From assembly GCF_030812775.1 (NCBI RefSeq), contig NZ_JAUSTI010000012.1, positions 111,882 to 175,881 on the forward strand: DNA of 64,000 nucleotides, given 5' to 3'. This stretch comes from Paenibacillus tundrae. GTDB lineage: Bacteria; Bacillota; Bacilli; Paenibacillales; Paenibacillaceae. Positions 1 to 9,146 of the stretch are shown one piece after another (within the stretch, counting starts at the first letter, position 1; each line of letters starts with the position of its first letter). The notes under the pieces are model-generated. The model was given only the letters and a program-made list of their open reading frames with translations. It had not been told where the DNA came from and ran no database searches. The position numbers and the translations under genes were made by a program.

Positions 1-97
1 TCTTGAGAAGTAGGCTGCATCGAAGCATACTCACCTCTCTTGTCTACTCTCAACAATTAATCTTTATATCGTTTGTGAGTAGTAAGGGACGATGATG

Positions 98-252
98 TTA
101 CATAGTAACGAAGAGTTTAACCTTACTCCTGCTCTAGTCTTTAATTTTGTTTTGTAACGGTAGTGTGTTACACCATAACGTAGAGCTTTATCCCTACTCC
201 CTGTCCTTAATCTTTTGTTTGAATGTTTGAAGTTTTTATTTACACCATAACG
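98..252. repeat. three spaced TTACAnnnTAACG units
   Basis: TTACATAGTAACG (98-110), TTACACCATAACG (168-180) and TTACACCATAACG (240-252) recur at 70 and 72 bases, each followed by an AGAG-like run and a T/C-rich stretch. The third unit is the left end of the longer structured repeat at 238-429, so the first two look like decayed or partial copies of it. I see no credible gene in 1-457. Confidence 0.5.
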
Positions 253-429
253 GAGAGGACAGAATAAAGCTGGAGAAGCGAAGCGCTCGCCCACAAGCTT
301 TCTGCAAGAAAGCTGCATCGTAAGCATAAGCTATCCCCGGATTTTACCCTTTGAAAAAGGGAAATCCAAAAAATCCGGGGGTAACAGCGATCGGAAGATT
401 GTTCTGTCCTCGGAGTGCCCCGTGTAAAT
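238..429 (+). repeat. dispersed structured repeat, copy 1
   Basis: The element is bounded by ATTTACAC (238-245) and its inverse GTGTAAAT (422-429), with a second inverted pair just inside (GAGGACAGAA near 255 and TTCTGTCCTC near 400). It contains a small AAGCTTTCTGCAAGAAAGCT hairpin and a central ATCCCCGGATTT / AAATCCGGGG hairpin. Related copies lie at 5797-5989 and, inverted, at 17289-17438. It carries no gene, so it resembles a non-autonomous palindromic element or a structured RNA. Confidence 0.75.
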
Positions 430-457
430 CAAGGTTTCAACCTTTGCCAACAAAAGA

Positions 458-1675
458 TTAACCATCACCCATTTCCGTCAACACAACAGGCTGATATCCA
501 TTCCGGCGATTAATCAGCCACATGATGGCGAAGCCAGTAGCACCAATCAGTGAGAAGAATACCCCGATGTTGTACATAAGTTCAGCACCGAAGCTCTGGA
601 ACAACCAGCCGCCAAACAAACCTGCAATGACACCAGATAAACCGCCCCACGCCATTGTGTAGACAGCTTGACCAGAGGAACGATACGGTCTAGGAATAAA
701 CAGCATCGTGAGCTGTGTGCCTACATAGAAGTATCCACCGAAGGTAATGGAGTGCATCAGTTGAATGAGTACCACTTCAATAGGAAGAGTAGACTCAGCC
801 ATCAACTGCCAACGGATGGCAAACAGCAGACTAACTAGGACAAGCGAGGCGAGCAGGAAGCTCATTTTTCTTTTTAGATATCGATCCAGCAGTAAGAAGA
901 CCCCGACTTCCAGAATAGAAGACGTGAAGATCGCCCAGCCGACCATTTGTTTGTTGCCGCCCATCTCCGTAATATAGAGCGACATGAAAGTGCTGTTCAT
1001 CGCGTTAGGCACGGATACAAGGACGCCAAGTCCAATGAACGCCATAAAATAAGGATTGAACATCACCTTGCCGAATCGGCGGAATGTGACTACAGGCGTA
1101 TCGGAAGCGATCGGTTGTCTGGGTAGAAATACCGAAAATGCAAAGGCAACGATGATCATACACGCGAACACGATCGATACACTACCTACGCCAAGACGAT
1201 CAATTAACGGCCCAGCCGCCACCGCAGTCAGAGCCCACCCTAAGGAGCCCCAGAGCCGGAAGGAACCGAACTTTTGCGAGGTACCGTCAATGTATCCAAG
1301 GATCAAGCTATTGGTTTGAGCGAATAGTGGACTTTGAAAAAAATAAAAAACAATCATGGCTGTATAGATCCAGGCATAGGTAGGCGCATGAAAGACAGCT
1401 TGAGAGAACACAAATGTGCCTCCCATCATAATCATCAGAATAATGCGGATATTACGTGACTTATCGCTCGAGAACCCCCAGAACGGATTGGCAAACAAGG
1501 AGACAAACGGGCCGATCGCCATGAGACTACCAATCTCTAATTTGGTCATACCAATCTCCTGCAAGTATAATTGCAGAAATCCGGCGAAGACGGAGATTGC
1601 CCCATAGATGAAGAAATTATATAGTTTCAGCGAGACCAAAGAGGGATCGCCTCTTCCGGGTGCATATTTATCCAA
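458..1675 (-). CDS. MFS transporter (MFS_1-like)
   Basis: The protein is about 405 residues, almost entirely hydrophobic, with roughly twelve membrane segments. It shows an MFS N-terminal half (SLMAIGPFVSLFANPFWGFSSDKS, the loop-2 region with a G...D signature) and a second half starting near FGKVMFNPYFMAF, resembling the LacY/nucleoside-symporter-like MFS_1_like group. The frame runs upstream to 1858, but GAAAGGA lies nine bases before the TTG at 1675, so I place the start there; ATG at 1684 or 1699 is possible. It is divergent from mobA, with about 155 bases between starts. The substrate cannot be read from the sequence. A sugar or drug is equally possible. Confidence 0.8.
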   Translation of the reverse strand: MDKYAPGRGDPSLVSLKLYNFFIYGAISVFAGFLQLYLQEIGMTKLEIGSLMAIGPFVSLFANPFWGFSSDKSRNIRIILMIMMGGTFVFSQAVFHAPTYAWIYTAMIVFYFFQSPLFAQTNSLILGYIDGTSQKFGSFRLWGSLGWALTAVAAGPLIDRLGVGSVSIVFACMIIVAFAFSVFLPRQPIASDTPVVTFRRFGKVMFNPYFMAFIGLGVLVSVPNAMNSTFMSLYITEMGGNKQMVGWAIFTSSILEVGVFLLLDRYLKRKMSFLLASLVLVSLLFAIRWQLMAESTLPIEVVLIQLMHSITFGGYFYVGTQLTMLFIPRPYRSSGQAVYTMAWGGLSGVIAGLFGGWLFQSFGAELMYNIGVFFSLIGATGFAIMWLINRRNGYQPVVLTEMGDG

Positions 1676-1829
1676 TAGAGCCATTCCTTTCAGGAGCATA
1701 TTGTTCAATGTATCATTTGTTGTATAGGGATTCAACGTATAGAATAAAAGCAACTCTCTTATACCGGGTATACATAAAGTCACATCAAATAGAGTCAAAT
1801 CGAAAATAATAGCATTGGAGGAGATCGAC

Positions 1830-2441
1830 GTGAGCACAACGGAGTGGACGGGCATCATTTTGGCAGGTGGTCAATCTAGGCGTATGGGATCGAACAAGGC
1901 ACTATTGCCAGTGAAGGGTTCGACGTTGCTCAGCCAAATTGCTAGTTCAATGATACCGGAAGTCGCCCGCATTATCGTTGCAGGTGGCTCTCATGTCACC
2001 ACATATACAGAACTGGGCTATGAATGTGTTCAGGATCAATATCCGGGCAAAGGGCCGCTCGCTGGATTGCATGCAGCGCTACAAGCTTCGGATACGAATT
2101 GGAACCTCGTATGCGCTTGTGATATGCCACTGCTTAAACCTTCCTTTTTCGCAGGCATGAAGCAATTGGCTGAATCCAGCGATCAACATGCTGTCATAGT
2201 GCCGCGAATAGCAGGACGTGTGCATCCACTTGCCGGTGTATATCACAAACGTGTGCTTACAGAGCTTACGCAATGCTTAGACCAAGACCGTTTACGAGTC
2301 ACAGGTTGGTTGGAGGAAATGAACCCTCTCTATATTGACGTGCAAGATCTGGAAAGCGTAGGTGTTCACGATGCGTTAGAGCAGTTAAGCAATGTGAACA
2401 CACCAGAAGAGTACCAGTCCATTCGAAACCATGAGAGCTAA
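1830..2441 (+). CDS. mobA: molybdenum cofactor guanylyltransferase MobA
   Basis: This 203-residue protein transfers GMP from GTP to molybdopterin to make the guanine dinucleotide cofactor. The N-terminus carries the nucleotidyltransferase loop LAGGQSRRMGSNKALL, followed by GKGPLAGLHAAL and the metal-binding CDMPLL segment, all typical of MobA, and the length fits the family. The start is GTG at 1830, because GGAGGAG lies six bases upstream; the frame extends to a TTG at 1815 that overlaps this ribosome site. It stands alone in its strand. moaA, another molybdenum cofactor gene, lies 14 kb away on the opposite strand, so the pathway is dispersed. Confidence 0.92.
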   Translation: MSTTEWTGIILAGGQSRRMGSNKALLPVKGSTLLSQIASSMIPEVARIIVAGGSHVTTYTELGYECVQDQYPGKGPLAGLHAALQASDTNWNLVCACDMPLLKPSFFAGMKQLAESSDQHAVIVPRIAGRVHPLAGVYHKRVLTELTQCLDQDRLRVTGWLEEMNPLYIDVQDLESVGVHDALEQLSNVNTPEEYQSIRNHES

Positions 2442-2500
2442 TTGTGCCAATTAGCTCCGATATAACATGTGATTATTTCATCATTAATCAATCTGATCTT

Positions 2501-3484
2501 CTAATCGATTCCGTTCACGGTTGAAATTGCGCTGGAAGAATCGAGCTGAGCACTGCGATTTTTTTTCAGGGTGGAGTTGCGATATTGAAGTGGGCTTTCC
2601 CCTGTCCAGCGTTTGAACTGCCTGCTGAAATGAGATAGATGGGTATAGCCAAGCTTCCATGCAATTTCCCCTAGAGATAGCTCCGGTTGTTCGATGAGAA
2701 CTTTGGCTTCCTGTAATTTAAGGCTAGATAGGTATGCGCGCGGTGCTCGTCCGTATACTTTACGGAAGATCTGCAGACCATATCCTGGGCTGATCCCGAA
2801 CGAAGCGATAATCTGTTCCACTTTTATGGTAGATACGTTGCCATCCTTATTTCTTAGCTGAGCGTGAAAAGCCTGCTTAATCGCTTCCGCAATCGCTCCT
2901 GCGTAGTGCATAGCCGTCGGTGCGGGTGTATTGGGCCCAGATCCAGACATCGTAGAGACGGGTTCGCGATCGGCTGTCTGGGACAAGAGTGCAAATAACT
3001 CAAACATCCGTGCCTGCATCATAAACTTATCTGTCGAAGTATAAGCCTCTGTTTGTTTGATCATGCCCATCCAGCTCTCCAGTATAGCGCGCATTTTCAG
3101 ATTATCCGGTGTGCCTGCCTCATAGATTCGACTGTGTCTGGACATCAGCTTTAATATAAATACAGGATCGTCCACATTGAAGTGGGCGCTAAAATAAGTC
3201 ATGCCCGTGGTTGAGATACATTGGTTCGTATGTTTGTATCCCGGAGGAATTAAGAGAATGTCGCCTTCTTCTACCAAATGTTTATATCCATGGATCATAC
3301 TCTCTTGTGTACCTTCTAATATGAGGAGCAGCTCGAAGCCTGGGTGTGACTCTTCCGGCATCGTCCAGCCCATCTGCACTTGCTGGCTATGTGCGCCGTA
3401 CAGCTTGATGTTGCAATCAATAATCGGCAGCCAGTGTGCCATTAGGTGTTGCGGCATTTCTCGAAGCTGTAATTTAGTTTCCAT
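2501..3484 (-). CDS. AraC family transcriptional regulator
   Basis: The protein has 327 residues. An N-terminal cupin-like sensor domain (PGFELLLILEGTQESMIHG, then VEEGDILLIPPGYKH) is followed by a C-terminal pair of AraC helix-turn-helix motifs ending LGYTHLSHFSRQFKRWTGESPLQYR. The start is the ATG at 3484 behind GAGGTG; the frame continues upstream without another good site. It is divergent from the beta-galactosidase gene with 281 bases between, so it is the likely local activator responding to a galactoside. The effector is inferred only from this context. Confidence 0.88.
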   Translation of the reverse strand: METKLQLREMPQHLMAHWLPIIDCNIKLYGAHSQQVQMGWTMPEESHPGFELLLILEGTQESMIHGYKHLVEEGDILLIPPGYKHTNQCISTTGMTYFSAHFNVDDPVFILKLMSRHSRIYEAGTPDNLKMRAILESWMGMIKQTEAYTSTDKFMMQARMFELFALLSQTADREPVSTMSGSGPNTPAPTAMHYAGAIAEAIKQAFHAQLRNKDGNVSTIKVEQIIASFGISPGYGLQIFRKVYGRAPRAYLSSLKLQEAKVLIEQPELSLGEIAWKLGYTHLSHFSRQFKRWTGESPLQYRNSTLKKNRSAQLDSSSAISTVNGID

Positions 3485-3643
3485 AACATCACCTCGGAAA
3501 AGGGTAAAAACAACTCGCTTTGTACAATCGGCACCCTTAGTATACTTCATTATAATCAGTTTAACCCTGATATTCATAATCATTGGATTCTGGTAAGAAA
3601 CTAGGGATAGCCTGCATATATAGTACACGGTTATTGCTAGTTA

Positions 3644-3657
3644 TGTAAACGTTATCA
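3644..3657 (+). promoter_or_regulatory. cre (CcpA) site
   Basis: TGTAAACGTTATCA matches the catabolite-responsive element consensus TGWAANCGNTNWCA at every position. It lies 109 bases upstream of the beta-galactosidase start, in the region between it and the divergent AraC gene, which suggests glucose repression of the locus. A LacI-family operator has a similar shape and is the alternative. Confidence 0.7.
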
Positions 3658-3765
3658 TCCGCATAGTCGCAGATTGGTCGTGAATTTCCTGTTGGATATG
3701 TGGCGCATTGCTTTAAGTGCTTTAACGGAAGTAACATACTTTTCCCATCAGAAGGAGAAATTACA

Positions 3766-5775
3766 ATGGACAAGTTATTATACGGTGTAGCTTACTACGA
3801 TGAATATATGCCTTATGAGCGATTAGACCAAGATATTCAGATGATGAAGGATGCAGGAATTAACGTGGTTCGTATTGCCGAATCCACCTGGAGCACGCAT
3901 GAACCACAGAACGGAGTGTTTGATTTCTCTTCGGTGGATCGTGTTCTGGATGCGATGCATCAGGCGGGGATTCAGGTGATTGTAGGTACGCCAACGTATG
4001 CGGTTCCGACATGGATGGTTAAGGAGCATCCGAACGTGCTCGCAACAACGGTGCAAGGGCCAGGAAAATATGGCGCACGTCAGATCATGGATATCACGAA
4101 TCCAACCTATCTGTTCTATGCAGAGCGGATCATCCGCAAGTTGATCTCTAGAGTGAGCACCCACCCAGCCGTTATAGGATATCAGACGGATAATGAGACC
4201 AAGCATTACAATACGGCAGGGGATAACGTACAGCTACAGTTCGTCAAATATATGCGAAGCCAATTCAGCTCCTTGGATGAGCTTAACAAAGAGTTTGGAC
4301 TCGACTATTGGAGTAACCGGATTAATAGCTGGGAGGACTTCCCTTCGGTTGTAGGTACGATTAATGGTAGTCTTGGTGCTGAATTTGCGAAGTTCCAGCG
4401 TCAGCTCGTAACGGACTTCTTGGCCTGGCAGGTTAGCATTGTGAATGAATACAAGCAGGAGGGGCAGTTCGTTACCCAAAACTTCGATTTTGAATGGCGC
4501 GGATACTCCTATGGTATTCAAGGGGATGTGGATCATTTTGCTGCATCGAAGGCTTTTGACATCACCAGCGTTGACATCTATCATCCGTCTCAGGATGATC
4601 TAACCGGGATTGAAATCTCGTTCGGTGGTGACGTTGCACGTTCAACGAAACAATCTAATTATCTGGTGTTGGAGACGGAAGCTCAGGCATTCTGGCACTG
4701 GGTTCCCTACCCGGGACAACTCCGGCTTCAGGCGTTCAGCCACCTCGCTTCTGGCGCAAATATGGTTGCTTACTGGCATTGGCATTCCCTACACAATTCG
4801 TTCGAGACGTATTGGAAAGGATTGCTTAGCCACGATTTTGAACCTAATCCAGTGTATGACGAGGCCAAAACGATAGGTAGAGATTTTGCCAGACTCAGTC
4901 CGCAGCTCGTGAATATGAAGAAGACCAATCGTGTTGCAGTTCTGTTCAGCAATGAGGCATACACCGCGATTAAGTGGTTCGGCTTTAACTTTACCAGTGA
5001 TAAGAGCTATAACGACGTTGTGCGCTGGATGTACGATGAATTGTACAAAATGAATATTGGCTGTGACCTCATCGATCCATCCGTGGAAAGTTATGAAGGA
5101 TATGATGTCATCATTGTGCCTGCACTATATGCTGCATCAGATGCTCTGCTGGAGAAGCTGAATCAATTCGTTCAGGATGGAGGACACGTCGTCTATTCCT
5201 TCAAGAGTGGATTCACCAACGAACATGTGAAGGTTCGCTCGACCCGTCAGCCGGGAATCATCAGCGAAGCGTGCGGGATTAACTACAGTCTCTTCGTTGA
5301 GCCGAAACATGTTGCGTTGAGAGATGATCCTTTTGCCGTAGGAGAAGAGCAGAACCAGATCCACACCTGGATGGAACTCATTACACCGACCACAGCAGAG
5401 GTGTTGGCATGGTACGATCACCCGCACTGGGGACAATATGCTGCAATTACTCAGAACAGCTACGGTCAAGGAAAAGCAACCTATGTGGGATGCTTCACTA
5501 GCTCGGCGGTCATCCATAAGGTGCTGGAGCGTGTGATGAAAGAAGCAGGCGTATGGGGAGCGGATCAAGAGTTAGCTTTCCCAATCATCGTCAAGACAGG
5601 TGTGAATGAACTAGGCAACACGATTCGTTATTATTTCAATTATTCCGATCAGCCTGTTTCCTTCGTACACGCCCATGAAGGCGGAAACGAGCTTCTGTCC
5701 GGAACTGCGGTAGAGAAAGGCCAGAAGATTGAACTGGAGCGGTGGGGAATTCAGATTATTGAGCAACAAGGGTAG
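3766..5775 (+). CDS. GH42 beta-galactosidase
   Basis: The 669-residue protein hydrolyses terminal beta-galactosides. It opens with LLYGVAYYDEYMPYERLDQD, the usual GH42 start of the TIM barrel, has the acid/base motif QTDNE (N143, E144) and the probable nucleophile E303 in YLVLETEAQAF. A trimerisation-type domain follows from about residue 400 (NRVAVLFSNEAY) and a small C-terminal beta domain ends the protein. There is no signal peptide, so it is cytoplasmic and needs imported substrate; the ABC importer downstream (9147-12361) would supply it. The ATG follows GAAGGAG by eight bases. A cre site lies upstream and a terminator at 6039-6087 ends the transcript before the kinase gene. Confidence 0.93.
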   Translation: MDKLLYGVAYYDEYMPYERLDQDIQMMKDAGINVVRIAESTWSTHEPQNGVFDFSSVDRVLDAMHQAGIQVIVGTPTYAVPTWMVKEHPNVLATTVQGPGKYGARQIMDITNPTYLFYAERIIRKLISRVSTHPAVIGYQTDNETKHYNTAGDNVQLQFVKYMRSQFSSLDELNKEFGLDYWSNRINSWEDFPSVVGTINGSLGAEFAKFQRQLVTDFLAWQVSIVNEYKQEGQFVTQNFDFEWRGYSYGIQGDVDHFAASKAFDITSVDIYHPSQDDLTGIEISFGGDVARSTKQSNYLVLETEAQAFWHWVPYPGQLRLQAFSHLASGANMVAYWHWHSLHNSFETYWKGLLSHDFEPNPVYDEAKTIGRDFARLSPQLVNMKKTNRVAVLFSNEAYTAIKWFGFNFTSDKSYNDVVRWMYDELYKMNIGCDLIDPSVESYEGYDVIIVPALYAASDALLEKLNQFVQDGGHVVYSFKSGFTNEHVKVRSTRQPGIISEACGINYSLFVEPKHVALRDDPFAVGEEQNQIHTWMELITPTTAEVLAWYDHPHWGQYAAITQNSYGQGKATYVGCFTSSAVIHKVLERVMKEAGVWGADQELAFPIIVKTGVNELGNTIRYYFNYSDQPVSFVHAHEGGNELLSGTAVEKGQKIELERWGIQIIEQQG

Positions 5776-5796
5776 ATCATATAGATCGAACTACAC

Positions 5797-5989
5797 ATTT
5801 ACACAAGAACGGAGAGGACAGAGATAACATGGAGAAGCGGAGCTACAAGCTTTCTATAAGAAAGCTGCATCGGGAGCATAAGCTTCGCCTTTATCCCCGG
5901 ATTTTAACCTTCATAGAAGGGGAATCAAAGAAATCTGGGGATAACAGCGATCGGAATGTTGTTCTGTCATCGCAGTGGTCAGTGTAAAA
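5797..5989 (+). repeat. dispersed structured repeat, copy 2
   Basis: This copy has the same order of parts as the one at 238-429: ATTTACAC left end, CGGAGAGGACAGA, a CAAGCTTTCT..AGAAAGCT hairpin, ATCCCCGGATTT paired with AAATCTGGGGAT, AACAGCGATCGGAA, TGTTCTGTC and a GTGTAAA right end. It lies in the same orientation, directly behind the beta-galactosidase stop codon. Confidence 0.75.
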
Positions 5990-6038
5990 AATTTGTTCAA
6001 TCTATACAGAAAAGCACGCCGCATAATAATTGAAAACA

Positions 6039-6087
6039 AAAGACCAAGACGCCCTCGGCAATATGCTGGGGCGTTTGTCTTATTTTT
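6039..6087 (+). terminator. intrinsic terminator or attenuator before the kinase gene
   Basis: AAGACCAAGACGCCC pairs with GGGGCGTTTGTCTT across a short loop and is followed by ATTTTT. It lies between the beta-galactosidase and the kinase start, about 18 bases ahead of the latter, so it can either end the bga transcript or attenuate the kinase transcript. Confidence 0.65.
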
Positions 6088-6104
6088 GCTTGGGAGTGGG
6101 CACC

Positions 6105-7895
6105 ATGTTCATCGAACTTTATCGAAAGCTTACAGATCCGTTCAAACGCAGCATTCGCAACAAACTGATTCTCACAATGGCCCTGCTTGCCGTGCTGCCT
6201 GTCATTATCATGACGGCGATGGCTGCAGAGAATACTCGTTCTTCCATGGAAGAGGAGATTATGCAAACGAACCGCACCAATATGAACTGGGCTTCGATCT
6301 ATCTGGGCGAGCAATTCGCTCGGATGAATAATATCGTCTACTCCATTCAGATCAGTGATGAGGTTCACCAATACCTTGCATTAAATAAGGATGCGTCGGC
6401 GGCAAGTCGGTTTGATGAGCAAAAGTCGATGTTCAATATGTTAAACAGTGTATATTACTCTGCTGGAAATTATGTATTTGGTGTGGAGCTGTATTTAAAA
6501 GAATTAGGTACGTTGTTCACCTTCAACTCGATGGAGAGCCGGATCAAAACCGTTACTGAAATTCCGAAGGGGTATCGTGAGCTATTTGATCAGCATAAGG
6601 ACTTTACCATCAACAATGATGAGAGTGATCCGAATAAGTTTCATATGACCCGCAGCATGAATCGATTCGAGGATCAGGAGCAGATCGGGGCGATTAGTCT
6701 TGAAGTGAAATGGGCTGAATTCAATCAAACGCTGGAGCTGCTGGACACTCGGGGAGATTACTCGGTGTACATCGCAGATCGGTCAGGGACGGTGCTCTAT
6801 CAGCCCGACCGCATGCAACCACCGTCAACGGAGGCACTGCAACAAGTGGCGAAGTCTACCGACGAATCAGGTTTGATTCGCACAGCCAACTCATACGTAT
6901 TTTATAACTCCATTGAGCCATCGGGGCTACGCCTTATTAAAGTTGTGCCTACCCATGTCATTAATGAGAGTGCATTGGAAACGATGAAATACGGGCTTGT
7001 GGTGGGCGGACTAGCTGCTGTATTTTCCATTGGGATCGCTGTTCTCGTGGCATGGCGTACCTCGAAACCGATTGTTAGACTGGCCAATTCGATGAAAGGC
7101 ATTCGGCTTATCAAGGATAAGGAAGTGGTTCGCAGTGGACGGGTGGATGAGATTGGATTGCTGGAGAAAAATCTACATGGGATGGCGAGTCGCATCCGAG
7201 AGCATATTCGGGATAATTACTTAATGAATTTAGAGAAACAGACAGCGGAGCTCAAAGCGTTGCAGTCACAGATCCATCCTCATTTTCTTCAAAATACATT
7301 ACAGATGATCGGCGGCATGATTTATTCGCAGAAACCGGAGGACAGCTACAGAGTCATTCGTGCATTAAGCGAGATGTTCCGCTATATCGTCAGAGCTCCG
7401 GATGGTCTTGTGCCACTCCAGTCTGAGTTAGATCAATTGGAGCATTATATGTTGATCCAGAAACAGCGATTTGCGAGCAAGCTGGAATACAACATGGAGA
7501 TGGATGGTGTAATCGGTGACTGTTACATTCCTAAGCTATCTCTACAACCTATCGTGGAGAATGCCTTTGTCCATGGTTTGGAAAAGAAGCAGGGGGAGTG
7601 GAGATTACACGTAGAGGTGATCCGCGAGCAAGATGAAGTACTTATTCGAATCAGTGATAATGGCGTTGGGATCGATGAGGAGAAATTAAGTGAGATGCAA
7701 TTGAGACTGTCCAGGATGTCTCAACAGGGGGATCGTGTCTGGCGCACAGGTACAAGCATTGGTCTTGTGAATGCTGCTTCACGGATCGTCATGCATTTCG
7801 GATCTGCATATGGCATGAGAATTGAAAGTGAGCAAGGACAGGGCACGAGAGTGATGATCCGAATTCCCTGTTCTACAGGAGGCGAACGCTTATGA
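6105..7895 (+). CDS. YesM-type sensor histidine kinase
   Basis: The protein is 596 residues: TM1 at about 20-42, an extracellular Cache-like region, TM2 at about 294-317, a HAMP domain, and a His_kinase/HATPase C-terminus. H391 in QIHPHFLQNTL is the phospho-acceptor, QPIVENAFVHG is the N-box, and DNGVGID and GIGLVNA are ATP-lid motifs. The start is the ATG at 6105 behind GGGAGTGGG. The open frame reaches back to 6030 but would run through the terminator stem. It overlaps the response regulator by four bases, and with it should control the sugar importer just downstream. Confidence 0.92.
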   Translation: MFIELYRKLTDPFKRSIRNKLILTMALLAVLPVIIMTAMAAENTRSSMEEEIMQTNRTNMNWASIYLGEQFARMNNIVYSIQISDEVHQYLALNKDASAASRFDEQKSMFNMLNSVYYSAGNYVFGVELYLKELGTLFTFNSMESRIKTVTEIPKGYRELFDQHKDFTINNDESDPNKFHMTRSMNRFEDQEQIGAISLEVKWAEFNQTLELLDTRGDYSVYIADRSGTVLYQPDRMQPPSTEALQQVAKSTDESGLIRTANSYVFYNSIEPSGLRLIKVVPTHVINESALETMKYGLVVGGLAAVFSIGIAVLVAWRTSKPIVRLANSMKGIRLIKDKEVVRSGRVDEIGLLEKNLHGMASRIREHIRDNYLMNLEKQTAELKALQSQIHPHFLQNTLQMIGGMIYSQKPEDSYRVIRALSEMFRYIVRAPDGLVPLQSELDQLEHYMLIQKQRFASKLEYNMEMDGVIGDCYIPKLSLQPIVENAFVHGLEKKQGEWRLHVEVIREQDEVLIRISDNGVGIDEEKLSEMQLRLSRMSQQGDRVWRTGTSIGLVNAASRIVMHFGSAYGMRIESEQGQGTRVMIRIPCSTGGERL

Positions 7896-8989
7896 ATAAG
7901 GAGCAAATGCAGTACAAAGTGTTGCTCGTGGACGACGAGCCGTGGAATCGTGATATTTTACGCAACCTGGGGGCGTGGGCAGAGCTAGGTATGATTGTAG
8001 CTGGTGAGGCAGAGGACGGTCAGGAGGCGCTCCAGTTGATCGGGCAACTTCAGCCTCATATCATCATTACGGACATGCGAATGCCCGGTACAGACGGTGT
8101 AGAACTGCTACAGACGTTAAGTGCACAGTATCCAATGATCAAAGTGATTGTGGTCAGTGGGTATGACGATTTTAATTATGCGAAGCATGCCATCCGTCAC
8201 CGTGCGGCAGATTACTTATTGAAGCCTGTGAACCCGGAAGAGTTAAATGCGGTATTAGCTAAGTGCCAACGAGAACTGGAAAAGACAGCATACGGGCCTG
8301 AATCCTGGGAGCCTTATTCATCTGCTTTTGCTAGTGAGTTTGCGGTATTTCAGCATCAGCTCAGGCTGCGCTTCAACGACCTGAATACTGGGGGACTTCA
8401 AGAGTTGTTCCAACAGCTGGAGAACACATTGAAGGGTACGGAGATTCATAGACCTCAGCAGCTAGGAAGGATCGTATATGAATTGCAGACCTTGCTTACA
8501 GAGCTCCGTGGAACGAACGCATTGTATGAGCAGCAGCCTTCCTGCGCTGTGCTGCCTCCCGCTCATATTTTATCCTCCATCTCAACTGCTGTGGAATGGG
8601 TGGCTGATTCCTATGAACAAGCGTTGGAGCAACTGATTGCACAGCGCAAATTCAAGAATCGATTGAATCTGGATGAAGTGAAGCAATATATCGAGCAGCA
8701 TTGCATGGAGCTAATCACATTGGAGCAGCTTGCACAGATCTTTTTTGTCAGTAAGGAATATATGAGTAAGGTATACAAGCGCGAATATGGCGTGAATGTG
8801 AGCGATTATATCGTACAACTGCGCATGGCGAGAGCCAAGGAGTGGGTGCTAGATGACCAGGTTCCATTCAAACATATTGCAGAAATGACTGGATATGAGG
8901 ACGTATCGTACTTTTACCGTGTATTCAAAAAACACTTTGGACTGTCGCCTGGTGAGATGCGTAAAGGTCATACGAATTCATTCGACTAA
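7892..8989 (+). CDS. YesN-type response regulator with AraC output
   Basis: This 365-residue protein has a receiver domain at residues 8-125, with acidic pocket D14-D15, phospho-acceptor D61 in TDMRMP and K111 in LLKPV. A linker follows, then two AraC helix-turn-helix motifs at about 260-360 (LEQLAQIFFVSKEYMSKVYKREYG, then IAEMTGYEDVSYFYRVFKKHFG). The start ATG overlaps the kinase stop. The pair is typical of Paenibacillus systems that activate an adjacent ABC sugar importer, here 9147-12361. Confidence 0.93.
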   Translation: MNKEQMQYKVLLVDDEPWNRDILRNLGAWAELGMIVAGEAEDGQEALQLIGQLQPHIIITDMRMPGTDGVELLQTLSAQYPMIKVIVVSGYDDFNYAKHAIRHRAADYLLKPVNPEELNAVLAKCQRELEKTAYGPESWEPYSSAFASEFAVFQHQLRLRFNDLNTGGLQELFQQLENTLKGTEIHRPQQLGRIVYELQTLLTELRGTNALYEQQPSCAVLPPAHILSSISTAVEWVADSYEQALEQLIAQRKFKNRLNLDEVKQYIEQHCMELITLEQLAQIFFVSKEYMSKVYKREYGVNVSDYIVQLRMARAKEWVLDDQVPFKHIAEMTGYEDVSYFYRVFKKHFGLSPGEMRKGHTNSFD

Positions 8990-9071
8990 TGACATGTCGT
9001 ACACTCGCTTTCCAGAATCGTTACTTGGATTAAGGTTTAAAATAATCCAATACAGGAGTCTAATTTTGTCC

Positions 9072-9102
9072 AATGAAGCGCTTACATTTAGTGATATATA
9101 AT
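9072..9102 (+). promoter_or_regulatory. cre-like site and -10 region of the sugar ABC operon
   Basis: ATGAAGCGCTTACA at 9073-9086 matches the inner part of the cre consensus but departs at its first three positions. TATAAT lies at 9097-9102, about 45 bases upstream of the lipoprotein start. No good -35 is visible at the usual distance, as expected for a promoter needing the AraC-type response regulator. Confidence 0.4.
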
Positions 9103-9146
9103 AATCCCATGAAAGACAAAGCAGTCACACCGGGAGGTCATAAGAG

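Noticed and set aside
64..327. 87-codon frame on the minus strand at the left edge
   Set aside because: It runs through the repeat units and the structured repeat, has no credible ribosome site and an odd composition.
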